Shown here piece by piece: positions 13,474 to 21,878 of a DNA stretch of 24,820 nt (positions within the stretch are counted from its first letter, which is position 1; each line of letters begins with the position of its first letter). Origin of the DNA: Pseudomonadota bacterium (GTDB taxonomy: Bacteria > Pseudomonadota > Gammaproteobacteria > Steroidobacterales > Steroidobacteraceae); NCBI GenBank assembly GCA_021780395.1, contig JAJXYU010000230.1, positions 1-24,820 on the forward strand, in the 5' to 3' direction. Made by a program: the position numbers and the translations under genes. Under the pieces are notes generated by a model, which worked only from the letters and a program-made list of their open reading frames with translations, was not told the origin of the DNA and did no database searches.

Positions 13474-15987
13474 TCACTCGCCACCGGGAGCACCACCCCA
13501 GCGGTAGCTCACGCGCAGTCCGAACACGCGGGGCTCGTTGCGAGTCTGACGCAGGTCGAAATTCCCCTCGTTCGTGTAGATCACCGCGTTCTTGTTGGTG
13601 AGATTCGTGATGTAGAACTCGGTCAGCCAATGCGAGTGCGTCTGCTGCAGGCCGATGCGCAGGTTCATGATCGAGTAGCCCGGCTGCAGTACGCGCGGCA
13701 GCCCGTTGCTGCCCGAAGTCTGCAGGTCGTTCCACATGTCGCCCTTGTGCGAGAGGTCGTACTGCACGTACCAGTGCAGCGGCCCGCCACCCGGGAGCGG
13801 CCGTTCGTAACGCGCATTCGCGCTGTAGCTGAAGTACGGATCGTACGGCAGGCGCTCGCCGGGCGTGACAGCGAAGCTCGCGTTCTGGAAGTTGTTGGTC
13901 TGCATCCGCGCGTCGTTGTAGCTCGCCGACGCGCCGAGGCTCAGGAACCGCGTGACGTTGTAATTGACGTTCGTCTCCATGCCGTAGACGCGCGCGTTGC
14001 CGACGTTCGCATTGAAGCTGCTGGACGGGCACAGCGAGGGGTCGAACACGCTCGTCTGGAGCTGCTTCCACGGCATGTAATAGACCGCGCCGTTCCACAG
14101 CAAGTGATTCTCGAGCCAGGTCGTCTTCCAGCCGAGCTCGTAGTTCGTCAGCGTGTCCGGGACGTACCGCGGCGGCACGCCCGCCTTGTAACAGGCCGTC
14201 GGTATGCCGCCGTTGACGCCGCCGTCGCGGAATCCCTGCGCCGCATCCGCGTAGACCATCGCACTCTTCGTCAGCTGATAGCTGATCCCGACCTTGCTGT
14301 CCCACTTGCTTCCGGTCCCGCCCCCGTACGCGCTCGGCGACTGCGGCGCGTACCAGAAGCCGCCATAGGTCGACGTGAAGAAATGCGAGTGGAAATGCAC
14401 GGTCCCCGCCTCGACGCGCAGCTTCGGCGTGATTTCGAAGCTCACGTCGAGGTACTCGGTCGTCTGCAGATAATCGGTCCGGGTGTCGTAGCTGTACCAG
14501 TCGTCGGGCTTCGGCGGCACCGCGCCCTGGTTGTAGTAATACGCGGTGATCGCCTGCCACGCCTGGCCCGAGGTCTGCAGGCCCGGCATGTGATAGTAAT
14601 TCGAGACCATGTTCTTGGTCTTCTCCCAGTACGCGCCGACCATCCAGTGGAAGCGCCCGCCGGGTTTCGATTGCAGCCGCAACTCGTCCGACCACCGATA
14701 GGTGTTGTCGCGATAATCGTAGTACTGGATCGGCGGGTTGCAGCCACTGAAGCCGTTCGCACCACCGCTGTTGATCGGGTCGGTCAGGCAGGTGTACGCC
14801 TGCTGGGTCGAGGCGTTGAAGTACGCGTCCGGCGGGTTTGCGTACTGGTTCAAGTACTGCATGTACTCGGAGTACTCGTTCACCCAGCGGTCGTTCTGTG
14901 CCCAGTAGGTGCTCGCGAACACGAGATCCCCGATCCCGACGTCGCCGTCGAGATGGAAATCCGCCATCTTCGCGTAGTACTGCTTGAATTCCGGACCGAA
15001 GCGCACGACCGTGTTCGGCGGCAGCGGGCGCGCCGGCCCGTCGACGAGTGCGCCCAGGTAGTTCACCGCGCCGCCGATCGTCGGATCCTCGTCCCAGGCG
15101 CCATGCGTGAGTTGTCGCTGATACCCGTAGGTCAGCGTCGCCTTCCAGCCGTCCGCGATCTTCTGGCCGAACGCGATCCGCCCGCCGGTCACCCGCTCGA
15201 CGTTGTAGTTCTTGCCCGCCCAGGCCGCGTTGTTCGACACCGAGCCGTTCACCCAGGTCCGGGTCGTCAGTTGATTGGTGATGAAGCCGCCGTGGTAGAC
15301 GCTGAACGCGGACAGCCGGATCGCCGACCACCCGTCGACGATCGGCAGGTTCACGAATCCCTCGACCGTGCCGTTGTGGGTCCCGCCGTCGATCTTCCCG
15401 CCGTCGAGGTCGATGCCGGCGCCGAAGGCGTTCGGGTTCGGCTTGTTCGTGATGAAACGGATCGCGCCCGCCATCGCGCCGGCGCCGAACGTCGTGCCTT
15501 GCGGTCCGTTCAGCACCTCGATCCGCTGGATGTCGTACAGATGCAGATCGGGCGTCGTTCCGTAGTAGTTCATCGACATGTCGTCGACGAGATATCCGGT
15601 CGTCGCCTCGTTCGCATAGTTCGGGTTGCTGCCGTCGGAGACGCCGCGCATCACGAAGGTCTGCGTACCGGGGCCCGCGCTCACGAACGAGATCGACGGC
15701 GTGCGGCTCGCGTAGTCCTCGAACTGCGCGATCGCGAGATTCTTCAGATCCTTGCCGGTGAACACGTCGATGCTGATCGGCACCTTCTGCAGATTCTCGG
15801 CGCGTTTTTGCGCGGTCACGACGATTTCCTGCAGCGTCGAACTCCCATCCGCCAGCGAGGCCGCGTGCACCGCGGTCGCCGGGATCGCTGCGCCACCGGA
15901 CAACGCGGCGGCGATCGCGAGTGCGAGCTTCGGATAGGACCGGACCGTCGTCGCGGATCGAATTTCGCGCGTTCGCATCGTTTTCAT
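13474..15987 (-). CDS. TonB-dependent outer-membrane receptor
   Basis: A TonB-dependent receptor of about 837 aa that would import a bulky ligand across the outer membrane using ExbBD-TonB energy. A long-n-region signal peptide ends near TAVHA|AS. The TonB box/early plug is LQEIVVTAQKRAENLQKVPIS, and the plug continues with TQTFVMRGVS, IQRIEVLNGPQGTTFGAGAMAGAIRFITNKP. The barrel is rich in Tyr and Trp and lacks siderophore-specific marks that I can see. I prefer the ATG at 15987 (or 15978) over 16038. AGGGG lies nine nt before 15978, whereas the AGGAG near 16038 is one nt from the codon and a TTGACA at 16061-16066 would start transcription close to or inside it. The last strand ends VSYRW with GGAPGGE after it. 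The S9 peptidase gene follows within 13 nt. Confidence 0.93.
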   Translation of the reverse strand: MKTMRTREIRSATTVRSYPKLALAIAAALSGGAAIPATAVHAASLADGSSTLQEIVVTAQKRAENLQKVPISIDVFTGKDLKNLAIAQFEDYASRTPSISFVSAGPGTQTFVMRGVSDGSNPNYANEATTGYLVDDMSMNYYGTTPDLHLYDIQRIEVLNGPQGTTFGAGAMAGAIRFITNKPNPNAFGAGIDLDGGKIDGGTHNGTVEGFVNLPIVDGWSAIRLSAFSVYHGGFITNQLTTRTWVNGSVSNNAAWAGKNYNVERVTGGRIAFGQKIADGWKATLTYGYQRQLTHGAWDEDPTIGGAVNYLGALVDGPARPLPPNTVVRFGPEFKQYYAKMADFHLDGDVGIGDLVFASTYWAQNDRWVNEYSEYMQYLNQYANPPDAYFNASTQQAYTCLTDPINSGGANGFSGCNPPIQYYDYRDNTYRWSDELRLQSKPGGRFHWMVGAYWEKTKNMVSNYYHMPGLQTSGQAWQAITAYYYNQGAVPPKPDDWYSYDTRTDYLQTTEYLDVSFEITPKLRVEAGTVHFHSHFFTSTYGGFWYAPQSPSAYGGGTGSKWDSKVGISYQLTKSAMVYADAAQGFRDGGVNGGIPTACYKAGVPPRYVPDTLTNYELGWKTTWLENHLLWNGAVYYMPWKQLQTSVFDPSLCPSSSFNANVGNARVYGMETNVNYNVTRFLSLGASASYNDARMQTNNFQNASFAVTPGERLPYDPYFSYSANARYERPLPGGGPLHWYVQYDLSHKGDMWNDLQTSGSNGLPRVLQPGYSIMNLRIGLQQTHSHWLTEFYITNLTNKNAVIYTNEGNFDLRQTRNEPRVFGLRVSYRWGGAPGGE

Positions 15988-16060
15988 CCCCTGCTCGTTG
16001 TTCGCCCGGCGACTCGCACCGGTCGCTGATCGGGCCATGCTCCTACCCTTCGCGGCGGCT

Positions 16061-16066
16061 TGTCAA
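16061..16066 (-). promoter_or_regulatory. Candidate -35 box (TTGACA) for the receptor-peptidase operon
   Basis: The minus strand reads a perfect TTGACA in the gap between the sulfotransferase and receptor genes. The -10 position is poor (TAGGAG at 15 nt spacing or GGAGCA at 17), so this is a partial promoter match only. Confidence 0.3.
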
Positions 16067-16099
16067 TGTCGGGCGGTATCGGTGTGCGCCTGCCGGCCT

Positions 16100-16116
16100 T
16101 GTGCGCTAATCGCACA
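16100..16116. promoter_or_regulatory. 17-nt palindrome, operator candidate upstream of the receptor gene
   Basis: TGTGCG (16100-16105) and CGCACA (16111-16116) are perfect inverted arms with a 5-nt AT-rich centre, ctaat. The element lies about 34 nt upstream of the TTGACA on the minus strand. The shape fits a dimeric transcription factor site. A hairpin reading is less likely, as the stem would be six bp without a T-tract. Confidence 0.35.
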
Positions 16117-16135
16117 CTCGCTCGTCGACACGCGC

Positions 16136-16149
16136 GCGGCGAACGCCGC
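16136..16149 (-). terminator. Short hairpin just after the sulfotransferase gene
   Basis: GCGGC and GCCGC pair around a four-base loop, five nt beyond the TPR-sulfotransferase stop codon. The stem is only five bp and no T-tract follows, so termination here is doubtful. Confidence 0.25.
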
Positions 16150-16153
16150 CGGA

Positions 16154-18172
16154 TCATTCCTCGCGATCGAAGCGCTCGAGGCCATCGCCGAGTGCGCGTC
16201 GCAGCGGGTCGAGCGCAAACTCGAAGTGCTTCCAGTACCCGACGCCGGAGGCGTACAAGGGCTGCCGAACCTGCTCGGCGCTCGCCGTGCGCACCGCACG
16301 CTTCGTCTCGTGGAACTCGAGACACGCGGGCTCGAACTCGAGACCGCAGTGCGCGAGCAGTCGACGGATCTGTCGCTCCGGGTCCCGCACCAGATGCTCG
16401 TAGCGCAGATGCAGGACCTTCCCCGGCAGCACCGCGTCCCAGTGGTCCATCAATTCGAGGTAGCAACGGTAATACCGCCCGAGATCCTCGAGGTCGTAAC
16501 TGAAGCTCTGCCCTTCGGCGAAGTGCTGCTTGAAGGTGCTGAAGCACGCGTCCATCGGATGCCGGCGCACGTCGATGATCGTTGCCTGCGGCAGCATGCA
16601 GTGGATGAGCCCCGCGTGGCTGAAGTTGTTCGGCATCTTGTCGATGAACCGCGGCCGGCCGCTGCGCAACGGCCGCGTCTCCTCGACGTAGCGCCGGCCG
16701 AGTTCCGCGAAACGCTCGCGCGGGACCGAACGCAGGACCTCGGGGTAGGCGTCGTGCGCGGCGTCGGCGTGGTCGAACTCGCGCACGATCGCGAGCACGT
16801 TCGGCAGCTCGAACGTCCCTTCGACGGCCGAATGACTCGCGAGGATCTGCTCGACGAGCGTCGAGCCGGAACGCGGCAGGCCGACGACGAAGATCGGCGC
16901 CGGGTCCTCGTACCCCGCGCCGGCGCGCTCGGCAAGGAACGCGGCATCGAAGCACTCGCGTACCCGGCGCGTCTTCCCCTCGAACACCCGGATGTCGTAC
17001 GCGATCGTCTGGCGCCGCCGGCGATTGCCGGCGGCATAGTGCTCGAACGCGCTCGGGTAGTCCCGCCGGTGCTCGAACGCCCGTCCGAGCGCGAACCGCA
17101 GGTGCGCCTGATCGACGTCGTCGCCATCGTCCCGGATCAGCGCCTGCATCGACGCGATCTCGGCATCGCTGAACACGTAGGTCTTGAGGTCCGCGAGCGC
17201 CCAGTACACCTCGCCCATCGCCGGCGCCCGCGCGAGGCATTCGCGGTACGCCGCCTCGCACGCCTGCCGATTCCCCAGGGTCTTGTGCAGGTGCCCGATC
17301 GACAGCCGCAGGCGCACCTCGCCGGGATTCAGGCGTGCCGCCTCCTCGAACGCGGCGAGCGCCTCGGGCTGGCGCATCATCCGCGTGTACACGTTGCCGA
17401 GCTGCACCCAGTTCTTCGGATTCTCCGGTTCGATCAACAGCAGGCGCCGGAGCGAGCGTTCGGCGTCGCCCAGGCGTCCGAGATCGAGGAGCGCCTGCGC
17501 CATCCCGCGCGCGACCAGCGGCAGATGCGGCGACTGCTTCGCCGCGTGCTGCAGGAGTCGCAACGCATCGGCCGCGCGACCGGCGGCGAGCGCGACCGCG
17601 GCGAGCCCGCAGACCGCGCCGATGTGACTCGGGTCGCGCGCGAGGATCTCGCGAAAGATCTCCTCGGCGCGCCGGCGATCCTCGGCGGCGAGCGCGGCGC
17701 CCGCCTCCTCGAGGCGCCGTGCCTCGGGATCGCATTGTCGAGCGCGCTCGTACGCGGCGCGCGCTTCGCGGTAATTCTCGAGATCGACCCAGGTATCCCC
17801 CGCCGCCCGCCACGCGGCCTCGAACCCCGGTGCCGCGGCGAGCACCGGTCGCAATTCCCGTTGCGCGAGGTCGCAGCGTCCCGCGGCGCGATGGGCCCGC
17901 GCGAGGTCGGTGCGCGCCGCCCAGAATCGCGGCGCGGCAACGACGACCCGCTCGAGCACGTCGATCGCCTCGGTCGTCCGGTCTTGGTCGAGCAAGGCGG
18001 CGCCGAGAATCCACAGGCTCCGGATCTCGCCGGGCGCCTTCGCCTGGATCGCGCGAGCCTCGGCCTCCGCGGTCCGCGCACGTCCGAGTCGCAGCGCCGC
18101 GAGCGCGCGTGCATCCGCACCGCGGATCTCGCCGGGCAGCGGGCTCGGGATGCGATCGGAACCGCGCGTCAT
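16154..18172 (-). CDS. TPR-repeat protein with C-terminal sulfotransferase domain
   Basis: A 672-aa fusion. Residues 1 to about 400 are tetratricopeptide-type helical pairs (for example NPKNWVQLGNVYTRMMRQPEALAAFEEAARLNP), a protein-binding scaffold. The C-terminal 240 residues are a PAPS-dependent sulfotransferase. The 5'-phosphosulfate loop is IFVVGLPRSGSTLVEQIL (S435-G436-S437), and the 3'-phosphate stretch is IIDVRRHPMDACFS. SYDLEDLGRYYRCYLELMDHW and LHLRYEHLVRDPERQIRRLL follow. It would move sulfate onto a hydroxyl or tyrosine-like acceptor that the TPR part may present; the acceptor is unknown. There is no signal peptide. The start codon is four nt after the molybdoenzyme stop, with GGATGAG just before, so the two are co-transcribed. 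Such TPR-sulfotransferases are common near TonB-receptor genes in proteobacteria. Confidence 0.9.
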   Translation of the reverse strand: MTRGSDRIPSPLPGEIRGADARALAALRLGRARTAEAEARAIQAKAPGEIRSLWILGAALLDQDRTTEAIDVLERVVVAAPRFWAARTDLARAHRAAGRCDLAQRELRPVLAAAPGFEAAWRAAGDTWVDLENYREARAAYERARQCDPEARRLEEAGAALAAEDRRRAEEIFREILARDPSHIGAVCGLAAVALAAGRAADALRLLQHAAKQSPHLPLVARGMAQALLDLGRLGDAERSLRRLLLIEPENPKNWVQLGNVYTRMMRQPEALAAFEEAARLNPGEVRLRLSIGHLHKTLGNRQACEAAYRECLARAPAMGEVYWALADLKTYVFSDAEIASMQALIRDDGDDVDQAHLRFALGRAFEHRRDYPSAFEHYAAGNRRRRQTIAYDIRVFEGKTRRVRECFDAAFLAERAGAGYEDPAPIFVVGLPRSGSTLVEQILASHSAVEGTFELPNVLAIVREFDHADAAHDAYPEVLRSVPRERFAELGRRYVEETRPLRSGRPRFIDKMPNNFSHAGLIHCMLPQATIIDVRRHPMDACFSTFKQHFAEGQSFSYDLEDLGRYYRCYLELMDHWDAVLPGKVLHLRYEHLVRDPERQIRRLLAHCGLEFEPACLEFHETKRAVRTASAEQVRQPLYASGVGYWKHFEFALDPLRRALGDGLERFDREE

Positions 18173-18176
18173 TCGC

Positions 18177-20201
18177 TCATCCAGCCCAGGCCGTCACCTC
18201 GAGCCAGGTGCTCTGGTACGTCGCCCCGTCGCCGAAGTCTGAATAACGGTCCGCGCACAGAAGATTCACGGTCCCGAACACCGTTTCGCCGTCGCCCCGT
18301 TGACCCGGCACGAACGCGATGCCCGGCGGAACGTCGTCACTCACCTGCAGTACGAGGCCGACGGCCGCCCGATCGTTCACCGCGCGGACGGGCTGCCCGT
18401 CGCGCAGCTCCCGCGCCCGGGCCTCCATCGGATGCAGCACGCAGACCGGCGGACCTTCGCGCGTGCGCAGGGACTCGACGCCGGCGTACACGCTGTGCGG
18501 CTGGAAGAAGCCGGGCCCCGTCAGCAAGCGCAGCGGCCATCGGCCCGAATCCTGCGTCTCTCCGGGGTCCGGATGCCAGTCGGGCATCGGCGGCAAGCCC
18601 GCGTCGGCAAGCGCTTGGGAATAGAACTCGAGCTTGCCCGAGGGGGTCCGGAACACTTGCTCGCCGACGGGGGCGATGCGAATCGGCTGGCCGCTGCGCA
18701 CCGCCGCGGCGTCGACCGTGGCGGCCGCACCCGACGCACCGCGCAACATCTCGCGCAAGAGCTCGGGTTCGGACAGACGGAAGGCCGCGTCGGTGAGCCC
18801 CATGCGCGCGGCGAGCGCCTGTGCGACCCAGAGGTTCGACCGGGCTTCGCCCGGCGGTGGCGCCGCACGCGCACCGTACTGCACGTAATAAGAACCGTAG
18901 GAGCGGTACAGGTCCTCGGTCTCGAGATACAGCGCGGCCGGCAAGACGTAATCGGCATATCGCGCGGTGACCGACAGGAACGGATCGTGGACGACCGTGA
19001 ACAACGCCTCGCGGCCGAGCGCCTCGCGCACCCGGCCCGCATCGGGACAGGTCACCGCCGGATTGTTCGCCGCGACGAACAAGGACCGGATCGGGGGATC
19101 TCGCAACTCGAGCAACGCCCGCCCGAGCTGCGAATGGTTGATGCGGCGGGTGTCGACCGGGCCGGATGGCGCGTTCACGACGCTCGTGTCGAGTCCGAAG
19201 AAATCCCCGGTGAAGAGCAGCGCGCCGCCGCCGGGGCGCGCATACGCGCCCGTGACGCCCGGCAGCAGCGCGACCGCGCGCAGCGCCTGCCCGCCGTGCG
19301 CGAGGCGCGTCATTCCGGTGCCGAGCCGGATGAACGGCGCTCGCGCGCGACCGTAGAGCGTCGCGAGCTGCTCGACGTCCGCCGCCGAGAGACCGGTGAT
19401 CGCCGCGACCCGGCGAGGCTCGAAGCGCGGCAGGATCTCGGCTTCCAGGCGCTCGAAATGCAGCGTCCGCTCGGCGAGGTAGCGCCGGTCGCAAAGCCCG
19501 TCGCGCACGAGCACGTGCATCACGCCGAGCGCGAGTGCCGCATCGGTGCCGATCCGGATCGGCAGATGCCAGTCCGCGAGCTTTGCGGTCCGGCTGCGCC
19601 GGGGCTCGATCACGACCACCCGCAGCCCGCGGCGGCGCTCGGCGGCGACCTTCGCCCAGAAATGCACGTTGGTCGTGACCAGGTCCGCGCCCCAGGACAG
19701 CAGCACGTCCGAATGAACGATCGATTCCGGGTCGGCGCCACCCACGGGACCGAGCGTCGCGTGCCACGCCGCCGCGGCGCAGCTGTCGCAAACGGTGCCC
19801 GCGTCGAGCCGGCTCGCGCCGAGCGCATGGAACAGGCCGTTCACGAGACCGCGGTTCATGATCCCGCCGTGCGCGCTGTACGCATAGCCGAGCAGCGCGA
19901 GCGGCCCCGATTCCGCGACGATCGCGCGCCACCGTGCGGCAATCGCATCGAGCGCCTCGTCCCAGCCGATCGGCGTGAATCGCCCGGACCCCTTGGGCCC
20001 CGTACGCCGCAGCGGCGTGGTCAGCCGCTCCGCGGAGTGGACGAGATCGGTGTCCTGATGAACCTTGCCGCAGGCGAAGCCCGCGGTGAACGGGTGGTCC
20101 GGATCGCCTCGGACGCGCTGGATCCGGTCGTTCTCGACCTCGACCCGTAGCGAGCATTGATCGGGGCAGTCGTGCGCGCAAACGCTGCGAATCGTCGCCA
20201 T
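18177..20201 (-). CDS. Molybdopterin oxidoreductase, [4Fe-4S]-containing DMSO-reductase superfamily
   Basis: The 674-aa protein is a catalytic molybdenum/bis-MGD enzyme. The N-terminal cluster motif is C8-x3-C12-x3-C16-x27-C44 (SVCAHDCPDQCSL, FACGK), as in formate dehydrogenases and nitrate reductases. C138 in GTVCDSC lies where FdhH has its Mo-binding selenocysteine and is the best candidate Mo ligand, by inference. WDEALDAIAARW and IVHSDVLLSWGADLVTTNVHFW belong to the MGD-binding domains. A C-terminal molydopterin dinucleotide-binding domain begins near LRLLTGPGFFQPHS. At 674 aa it is shorter than Nap or Fdh. No Tat signal is visible, so it is cytosolic. No electron-transfer partner gene is adjacent. 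The ribosome site is weak. The substrate is unknown; formate dehydrogenase-like and S- or N-oxide reductase roles are both possible. Confidence 0.9.
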   Translation of the reverse strand: MATIRSVCAHDCPDQCSLRVEVENDRIQRVRGDPDHPFTAGFACGKVHQDTDLVHSAERLTTPLRRTGPKGSGRFTPIGWDEALDAIAARWRAIVAESGPLALLGYAYSAHGGIMNRGLVNGLFHALGASRLDAGTVCDSCAAAAWHATLGPVGGADPESIVHSDVLLSWGADLVTTNVHFWAKVAAERRRGLRVVVIEPRRSRTAKLADWHLPIRIGTDAALALGVMHVLVRDGLCDRRYLAERTLHFERLEAEILPRFEPRRVAAITGLSAADVEQLATLYGRARAPFIRLGTGMTRLAHGGQALRAVALLPGVTGAYARPGGGALLFTGDFFGLDTSVVNAPSGPVDTRRINHSQLGRALLELRDPPIRSLFVAANNPAVTCPDAGRVREALGREALFTVVHDPFLSVTARYADYVLPAALYLETEDLYRSYGSYYVQYGARAAPPPGEARSNLWVAQALAARMGLTDAAFRLSEPELLREMLRGASGAAATVDAAAVRSGQPIRIAPVGEQVFRTPSGKLEFYSQALADAGLPPMPDWHPDPGETQDSGRWPLRLLTGPGFFQPHSVYAGVESLRTREGPPVCVLHPMEARARELRDGQPVRAVNDRAAVGLVLQVSDDVPPGIAFVPGQRGDGETVFGTVNLLCADRYSDFGDGATYQSTWLEVTAWAG

Positions 20202-20347
20202 GATCCCGGGAGTCTACGCGCCCACGGAAACCACCGCCACGCAGGCCCGCGGGCGCGGCGGCGGCATCCCTATCGACACGGCCGACGAGATGTCCGATCA
20301 TGGCCGGAATCGCCGGCCCGCGTGACCAGCGAACCGCACCAAGAACG

Positions 20348-21604
20348 ATGACCGAACGATACTCCGCCCTGGCGCTCGCGCGGCATGCGTTGACCGGGGC
20401 GCGCTGGCCGCGCGCGTGGCGCCGCGCCGATCCGAAACCGCACTACGACGTCGTGATCATCGGCGGCGGCGGGCACGGGCTCGCGACCGCGTATTACCTC
20501 GCGAAGAACCATCGCGTGACGCGCGTTGCGGTGCTCGAGCGCGCGGTCATCGGGTCGGGCAACGTCGGGCGCAACACGACGCTGGTCCGCTCGAACTACC
20601 TGCTCGACGGGAACACGCAATTCTTCGAGCACTCCCTGCGGCTCTGGGAAGGGCTGTCCCACGAGCTCAACTTCAACGTGATGCTCTCCCAGCGCGGCCA
20701 GATCGTGCTTGCGCACGGGCCGTCGCAGCTCGACGTGCTCGCGCGCAAGGGCAACGTGATGCGGCTGAACGGCATCGACGCCGAGTTGCTCGACCGCGGC
20801 GAGGTCGAACGACTGCTGCCCTACCTCGATTTCTCCGAGCGTGCCCGGTTCCCGATCCATGGCGGGCTCCTGCAGCGGCGTGCCGGCACGGTGCGGCACG
20901 ACGCGGTCGCGTGGGGCTACGCGCGCGCGGCCAGTGAGCTCGGCGTCGACATCATCGAGCACTGCGAGGTCACCGGGTTCCTTCGGGAAGGCGACCGGGT
21001 GATCGGCGTCGAGACGTCCCGGGGGCGCATCGGAGCCGACCGGACCGCGATCTCGGTCGCCGGGCACACCTCGCAGGTTGCAGCGCTCGCCGGGTTGCGC
21101 GTGCCGGTCGAGAGCCACCTGCTGCAGGCGTTCGTCACGGAACCGATCAAGCCGTTCGTCGACCACGTGATCTCGTTCGGCGCCGAGCTCTTCTATATCT
21201 CGCAATCGGACAAGGGCGGCCTCGTGTTCGGAGGGCACATCGACGGGTTCAACAGCTACACCCAGCGCGGCCAGTTCCCGAAGGTGCAGACCGTCGCCGA
21301 ATGCGCGGTCGCGTTGATCCCGTCGATCTCGCGATTACGGCTCCTGCGTCACTGGGCCGGCATCCAGGACATGACGCCCGACGGCAGCCCCTTCATCGGC
21401 CGCACGCCGCTGCGCGATCTGTACCTGAACGGTGGCTGGTGCTATCAGGGGTTCAAGGCGACCCCGGCCGCCGGCTGGTGCTTCGCGCACACGATCGCGC
21501 ACGCCGAGGCGCACCCGCTGATCGAGCACTTCTCGCTCGAGCGCTTCCTCGACGGCAACGGCTACGACGAATACGGCCTCGGCAACTGGACCTACCGGCA
21601 ATGA
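20348..21604 (+). CDS. soxB: Sarcosine oxidase, beta subunit
   Basis: This is the catalytic FAD subunit of heterotetrameric sarcosine oxidase, which oxidises sarcosine to glycine in the cytosol. The FAD-binding fingerprint is DVVIIGGGGHGLATAYYLAKN (residues 34-54), and the C-terminal FAD contact region includes GGWCYQGFKATPAAGW. H184 in RHDAVAWG is conserved in the family and is a candidate for the covalent FMN attachment known on the beta subunit; that assignment is inferred. The length of 418 aa is normal. The ATG at 20348 gives the family N-terminus MTERYSALALARHALTG; the ribosome site (AAGAA) is weak. An in-frame ATG at 20300 would add 16 residues not seen in relatives. It is followed four nt later by soxD, and is divergent from the molybdoenzyme gene. 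Confidence 0.95.
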   Translation: MTERYSALALARHALTGARWPRAWRRADPKPHYDVVIIGGGGHGLATAYYLAKNHRVTRVAVLERAVIGSGNVGRNTTLVRSNYLLDGNTQFFEHSLRLWEGLSHELNFNVMLSQRGQIVLAHGPSQLDVLARKGNVMRLNGIDAELLDRGEVERLLPYLDFSERARFPIHGGLLQRRAGTVRHDAVAWGYARAASELGVDIIEHCEVTGFLREGDRVIGVETSRGRIGADRTAISVAGHTSQVAALAGLRVPVESHLLQAFVTEPIKPFVDHVISFGAELFYISQSDKGGLVFGGHIDGFNSYTQRGQFPKVQTVAECAVALIPSISRLRLLRHWAGIQDMTPDGSPFIGRTPLRDLYLNGGWCYQGFKATPAAGWCFAHTIAHAEAHPLIEHFSLERFLDGNGYDEYGLGNWTYRQ

Positions 21605-21608
21605 ACGC

Positions 21609-21878
21609 ATGTTGAGAATCCCCTGCCCGCACTGCGGCGAGCGCGATTACACCGAATTCCGCTACGGCGGCGACGCGTCGAAGACGCGGCCCGCGCACGA
21701 CGAACGCGATGTCCGCGCCTGGCACGATCACGTGTTCGTCTTCACGAACCCGCGCGGCCCGCACCGGGAATACTGGCAGCACGTGCAAGGCTGCCGGCAG
21801 TGGCTGATCCTCGAGCGCGATACCGCGACCAACGCGGTCGGCACGGCGCGGCTCGCACGCGACGGAACACCCGCTTGA
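21609..21878 (+). CDS. soxD: Sarcosine oxidase, delta subunit
   Basis: The 89-aa zinc-binding small subunit of heterotetrameric sarcosine oxidase. The zinc ligands C6, C9, H58 and C62 are in place (IPCPHCGERDYTEF and WQHVQGCRQW), matching the Cys-Cys-His-Cys pattern of characterised delta subunits. Other family marks are FRYGGDA and FTNPRGPHREYW. It starts four nt after soxB and its TGA overlaps the soxA TTG (TTGA), so the sox genes are coupled in the usual B-D-A order; soxG would be expected just beyond the window. Confidence 0.95.
   Translation: MLRIPCPHCGERDYTEFRYGGDASKTRPAHDERDVRAWHDHVFVFTNPRGPHREYWQHVQGCRQWLILERDTATNAVGTARLARDGTPA

Noticed and set aside
11505..13601. A 697-codon open frame on the plus strand opposite the S9 peptidase
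   Set aside because: The minus strand encodes an intact S9 triad and propeller; the plus frame is a shadow.
15998..18796. A 932-codon open frame on the plus strand
   Set aside because: It lies opposite the TPR-sulfotransferase and the end of the molybdoenzyme gene; the composition is Arg-rich and no fold is recognisable.
20290..20325. An 11-codon upstream ORF before soxB
   Set aside because: It lacks a ribosome site and notable sequence; short ORFs of this size are expected by chance.
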